A DNA stretch of 8,885 bases from an uncultured Lachnospiraceae bacterium (GTDB lineage: Bacteria > Bacillota > Clostridia > Lachnospirales > Lachnospiraceae). Where the stretch lies: the NCBI GenBank assembly GCA_937915975.1, contig CALGGL010000023.1:1-8885 (forward strand), written 5' to 3'. The notes beneath the pieces were generated by a model. The model was not told where the DNA came from. It ran no database searches and saw only the letters and a program-made list of their open reading frames with translations. Shown here piece after piece: positions 5,841-8,885 of this stretch (position 1 is its first letter; each line of letters opens with the position of its first letter). A program made the translations under genes and the position numbers.

Positions 5841-7244
5841 ATGTTTCCGGATAAGTTTAACAAAAACAATAAAACAGTTTGTGTTCAGGGTCTCGGCTTT
5901 GTAGGCTCGGCTATGGCTTTGGCTATTGCCAATGCAAGGGATTCAAAGGGACAACCGTTGTATAATGTGATTGGAATTGATGTTCCGAATGAGGCGGGCT
6001 ACAAAAAGGCGGATTCTTTAAATGACGGTGTATTTCCGTTTGAGAATAATGACAAAAAACTTGAAGAGGCGATGAAAGCTGCATACGAAAACGGCAATCT
6101 TTTTGCAACAACGGACGTGACTGATTTTAAATATGCGGATGTGGTTGTTGTGGATATTAATCTCGATGTTTACTATGATGACAACAAAGAACCTTATCTT
6201 GATTTGACGTTGTTTAAAAATGCAATGAAAGGTCTCGGAGAAAATATAAAAGAGGGAACTCTTGTTATCGTCGAAACCACCGTTCCTCCGGGAACTTGTG
6301 AAAAGGTTGTTGTTCCGATACTTAAGGAAGAGCTAAAAAAACGCGGATTGAATGATAATAATTTATATGTGGCTCACTCGTATGAAAGAGTTATGCCGGG
6401 AGAAAATTATTTTGATTCCATAGTAAATTTCTGGAGAGTATATTCGGGCATAAATGAAGAATCCGCAGACAGATGTGAGGCTTTTTTAAAAACGGTAATT
6501 AAAACCGACGAATACCCGCTTACACGACTTGAAAAAACAACCGCTACAGAGATATCCAAGGTGCTTGAGAACTCATACAGGGCAACCACAATAGCGTTTA
6601 TGGAGGAATGGGGGCGTTTTGCCGAAGCGGTAGGAGTGGATTTGTTTGAGGTTATAAATGCCATAAGAATGAGACCTACTCATTCCAATATGAGACAGCC
6701 GGGTTTTGGCGTAGGAGGCTATTGCTTAACAAAGGATCCGTACTTTGCCAAGCTTGCCGCAAAGGATATCTTCGGACTTGACAAAATGGATTTCCCTTTT
6801 TCGACACTGGCAGTTAAAACAAATAATGTTATGCCTTTAGTCAGTCTTGATAAAATCGATGAGATTATGGGTGGATTAAAAGAAAAGAAAATACTTGTAA
6901 TGGGTGTAAGCTACAGACAGGATGTAGGAGATACCAGATATTCGCCTACCGAAATATTTGCAAGGGAAGCCGTAAAAAAGGGCTGTGATATCGAATATCA
7001 GGATCCGCTGGTTGATTATTGGCGGGAAATGGATTGCAAGGTCATCAATGATATTCCCGATTTTGAAAAATATGATGTTATTGTTTTTGCGGTGCAGCAT
7101 AAGCAGTATCTTAATTTGGATTTTTCAAAAACCGTATTTAAGAATAATGCGTTGATTTTTGACGGTAATTGCGTTTTAACCAAAAAGCAGATAAATGATA
7201 TAAAGAACAGAGATGATATACGCTTCGGAAGTATAGGAAGATAA
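5841..7244 (+). CDS. Nucleotide-sugar 6-dehydrogenase (UDP-glucose/GDP-mannose dehydrogenase family)
   Basis: A 467-residue member of the family that oxidises the C6 alcohol of an NDP-hexose to the uronate with two NAD+. The N-terminal Rossmann domain has 'GLGFVG' (17-22) and an acidic residue after strand 2 (D47). 'ETTVPPGT' (145-152), 'RVMPGENY' (183-190), 'TEISKVLENSYR' (236-247, with K240 and N244) and 'GVGGYCLTKDP' (290-300, catalytic C295) are all present. The C-terminal domain has 'GVSYRQDVGDTRYSP' (355-369) in place of the usual 'GLAFKxxTDDxRxSP'. The region between strand 1 and the first helix (about 32-70) is longer than in UDP-glucose dehydrogenase. The start has GAGGAG (5829-5834) 6 bases upstream. 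Substrate is not determined by these motifs; UDP-glucose, UDP-HexNAc, GDP-mannose or a CDP-sugar are all open. Confidence 0.88.
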   Translation: MFPDKFNKNNKTVCVQGLGFVGSAMALAIANARDSKGQPLYNVIGIDVPNEAGYKKADSLNDGVFPFENNDKKLEEAMKAAYENGNLFATTDVTDFKYADVVVVDINLDVYYDDNKEPYLDLTLFKNAMKGLGENIKEGTLVIVETTVPPGTCEKVVVPILKEELKKRGLNDNNLYVAHSYERVMPGENYFDSIVNFWRVYSGINEESADRCEAFLKTVIKTDEYPLTRLEKTTATEISKVLENSYRATTIAFMEEWGRFAEAVGVDLFEVINAIRMRPTHSNMRQPGFGVGGYCLTKDPYFAKLAAKDIFGLDKMDFPFSTLAVKTNNVMPLVSLDKIDEIMGGLKEKKILVMGVSYRQDVGDTRYSPTEIFAREAVKKGCDIEYQDPLVDYWREMDCKVINDIPDFEKYDVIVFAVQHKQYLNLDFSKTVFKNNALIFDGNCVLTKKQINDIKNRDDIRFGSIGR

Positions 7245-7282
7245 AATAAAAGAGTAAATAATAAGTTTCAAGGAGGGTATAA

Positions 7283-8275
7283 ATGAAAGCGTTAATTACA
7301 GGTGGAGCAGGATTTATCGGCTATCATCTTGCCAATAAATTAATCGGTGCGGGATATGAGGTCGTGCTTGCAGATAATTTTTCAAGAGGAGTAGAGGATA
7401 GCTTTCTTCTTGAACTGGAAAAAAATGAAAATGTTACTTTTTGCTCTATTGACCTGATGGATAAAAATAAAATTGATGAGCAGTTGGACAAGGATTTTGA
7501 TTACATATATCATCTTGCGGCTATAATAGGCGTTCAAAATGTTTTGAATCATTCGTATGATGTTTTAAAGAAAAATGTCGAGCTTTTGATAAACATGATT
7601 GATTTTGCCGGCAAACAAAAGGAACTGAAGCGTTTTATATTTGCTTCAACAAGTGAGATATATGCAGGTACCTTGCAGTTTTTCGGAATGGATATTCCTA
7701 CTCCGGAAACCACACCTCTTACGATTACACCTCTTGAGCATCCGCGTACCTCATATATGCTGTCTAAGATTTACGGCGAGGCACTGTTAAATCAAAGTGA
7801 TATTCCTTATACAATTATAAGACCGCATAATTTTTACGGACCGAGAATGGGAATGTCACATGTTATTCCCGAGCTTTTAAAGAAATCATATATGAAAAAT
7901 GACGGCGAACAGCTGGAGGTTTTTTCGGTAAAGCACAAGAGGACGTTTTGCTACATAAGTGATGCGGTTGAAATAATACTCAGACTTGCGGAGTCAAAGG
8001 ATTCGGAAAACAAAGCGTATAATGTGGGAAATGAAAACCCTGAGGTTTCGATTATGGAGGTGGCTGAAGCTGTTTTAAAGGTAACGGGTAAAAAGCTTGA
8101 TATAGTTCCGATGCCTGAAGCTCCGGGATCTCCGGCGAGAAGATGCCCGAGCATGAAAAAAACCTTTGATTGTATCGGATATAAGGGTGAGGTTTCACTT
8201 GCCGACGGAATCCAAAAAACATATGAATGGTATAAAACATACATTTTTGAAGGAAATGAGTTGAGTGCAAAATGA
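7283..8275 (+). CDS. Extended SDR NAD-dependent epimerase/dehydratase, uronate-decarboxylase-like
   Basis: A 330-residue extended short-chain dehydrogenase acting on nucleotide sugars. The NAD loop is 'GGAGFIG' (7-13), and D31 after strand 2 favours NAD+. The active site shows 'STSEIY' (122-127) and YxxxK at Y158/K162 in 'TSYMLSKIYGE'. The Glu in 'TSE' and the 'RPHNFYGPRMG' string (180-190) resemble UDP-glucuronate decarboxylases (UXS, ArnA), which use that Glu and an Arg for decarboxylation. dTDP-glucose 4,6-dehydratases have a 'DE' pair instead. 'SPARRCPSMKKT' (283-294) fits the sugar-nucleotide-binding end of the family. It has an excellent ribosome binding site, AAGGAGGG at 7270-7277, and its stop overlaps the next start. 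An epimerase role remains possible, since the SDR family often misleads on reaction. Confidence 0.85.
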   Translation: MKALITGGAGFIGYHLANKLIGAGYEVVLADNFSRGVEDSFLLELEKNENVTFCSIDLMDKNKIDEQLDKDFDYIYHLAAIIGVQNVLNHSYDVLKKNVELLINMIDFAGKQKELKRFIFASTSEIYAGTLQFFGMDIPTPETTPLTITPLEHPRTSYMLSKIYGEALLNQSDIPYTIIRPHNFYGPRMGMSHVIPELLKKSYMKNDGEQLEVFSVKHKRTFCYISDAVEIILRLAESKDSENKAYNVGNENPEVSIMEVAEAVLKVTGKKLDIVPMPEAPGSPARRCPSMKKTFDCIGYKGEVSLADGIQKTYEWYKTYIFEGNELSAK

Positions 8276-8885
8276 TAGAAAAATACACTGTTGATACGAA
8301 CTATACCGTAAAAAATGCAATTGAAAAAATGGAAAAGAATTTAATAAAGGCTGTTATCGTGCTGGATGGCGATAATAAGGTTATCGGACTCTTTTCTAAC
8401 GGTGATATGCGTGCGTTTTTTCTCAGAGGAGGAAGTCTATCCGCCGATATCGCGGATGCTATGAATAAAAGTCCGAAGCTTTATTATTCCGTTGAGGAAG
8501 TAAAGCAGGAAAGAAGTGAGTTCAACAGAGTAATATATCCCATTGTTGATAATGAGAACAGGCTTGTTTCCGTAATGGATTTTGATAACGATAATGATGG
8601 AGAGGTAATATGTAATTCTTTGAATAATATCCCTCTCGTGATTATGGCCGGAGGTAAGGGAACAAGGCTTTATCCGTACACAAAAATACTCCCCAAAGCA
8701 CTCGTTCCGGTGGGAGATATAACGATAACGGAAAGAATAATTAAGTCCTTTCAAAGATATGGATGCAAAAAGTATATTATGATTCTTAATCATAAGGCGG
8801 GAATGATAAAATCATATATGAATGATCTTAAAAAGGATTACAGCTTGGATTTTGCCGTAGAGGAAAAATTCCTGGGAACGGCAGG
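8272..8885 (+). CDS. CBS-domain sugar nucleotidyltransferase (3' partial)
   Basis: The first 204 codons of a protein cut by the window end, starting at ATG 8272 in an ATGA overlap with the gene before it, hence translationally coupled. Residues 1-110 form a CBS-type regulatory pair, with 'GLFSNGDMRAFFLRGG' (39-54) typical of the first repeat; the second is degenerate and ends near 'PIVDNENRLVSVMD'. From about 121 a nucleotidyltransferase domain begins: 'MAGGKGTRLYPYT' (125-137), 'LPKALVPVGD' (140-149) and 'EEKFLGTAG' at the cut. This architecture matches the family that includes PtmE, a glucosamine-1-phosphate guanylyltransferase of Campylobacter legionaminic acid synthesis, and related mannose-1-phosphate enzymes. 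The CBS part probably senses an adenine nucleotide or end product. Which NTP and sugar phosphate it uses cannot be told from this part. Confidence 0.85.
   Translation, partial: MIEKYTVDTNYTVKNAIEKMEKNLIKAVIVLDGDNKVIGLFSNGDMRAFFLRGGSLSADIADAMNKSPKLYYSVEEVKQERSEFNRVIYPIVDNENRLVSVMDFDNDNDGEVICNSLNNIPLVIMAGGKGTRLYPYTKILPKALVPVGDITITERIIKSFQRYGCKKYIMILNHKAGMIKSYMNDLKKDYSLDFAVEEKFLGTA

Noticed and set aside
7245..7282. AGAGTAAATAAT ahead of the SDR gene as a third copy of the twin promoter
   Set aside because: No TTGATA-like -35 at the right distance, and the gene has tight operon spacing with a strong ribosome binding site.
7283..8275. SDR gene as CDP-glucose 4,6-dehydratase (rfbG)
   Set aside because: It has the 'GGAGFIG', 'STSEIY' and 'RPHNFYGPRMG' strings of the epimerase/decarboxylase group and lacks RfbG-type 'GHTGFKG' and 'TSDKCY' motifs.

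Overview
The window reads as chromosomal DNA of an AT-rich, low-GC Gram-positive anaerobe of class Clostridia, most likely a Lachnospiraceae member. The grounds are an uninterrupted sporulation sigma factor gene (sigK), the Firmicute gene order mltG-like / trmR / trhP, strong purine-rich ribosome binding sites, and AT-rich codon choice. No RNA gene, CRISPR array, insertion sequence or phage gene was found. The longest stretches without a gene are about 155 and 132 bases.

Left part (1-2409, + strand): the end of a membrane-anchored MltG-like protein that lacks the catalytic domain, then a SAM-dependent methyltransferase (trmR) and a U32-family protein (trhP). The genes are packed with a 2-base gap and a 4-base overlap, so they form one operon. 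In Bacillus subtilis the same order (yrrL-yrrM-yrrN/yrrO) serves hydroxylation and then methylation of the wobble uridine of tRNA. The operon runs tail-to-tail into sigK with a 29-base coding overlap. A textbook intrinsic terminator for the + strand (9-bp perfect stem, TTTT loop, T run) lies about 190 bases further on, inside sigK on its antisense strand.

Middle (2381-3004, - strand): sigK, the late mother-cell sporulation sigma factor. I prefer a TTG start at 3004, with a good ribosome binding site and a SigK-like promoter just upstream, over the longer ATG start at 3073, which has no ribosome binding site.

Right part (3092-8885, + strand): a surface polysaccharide locus. It begins with a multi-pass GT-C-type glycosyltransferase under its own promoter. 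A second promoter with the same -35, 17-base spacer and -10 then drives a tight operon: glucose-1-phosphate cytidylyltransferase (rfbF), a UDP-glucose-dehydrogenase-family enzyme, an extended SDR with features of nucleotide-uronate decarboxylases, and a CBS-domain sugar nucleotidyltransferase cut by the window end. RfbF would make CDP-glucose. No CDP-glucose 4,6-dehydratase follows it here; an NDP-sugar 6-dehydrogenase and a decarboxylase-like SDR do. This raises the testable possibility of a CDP-uronate/CDP-pentose route, although separate sugar pathways sharing one operon remain the conservative reading.
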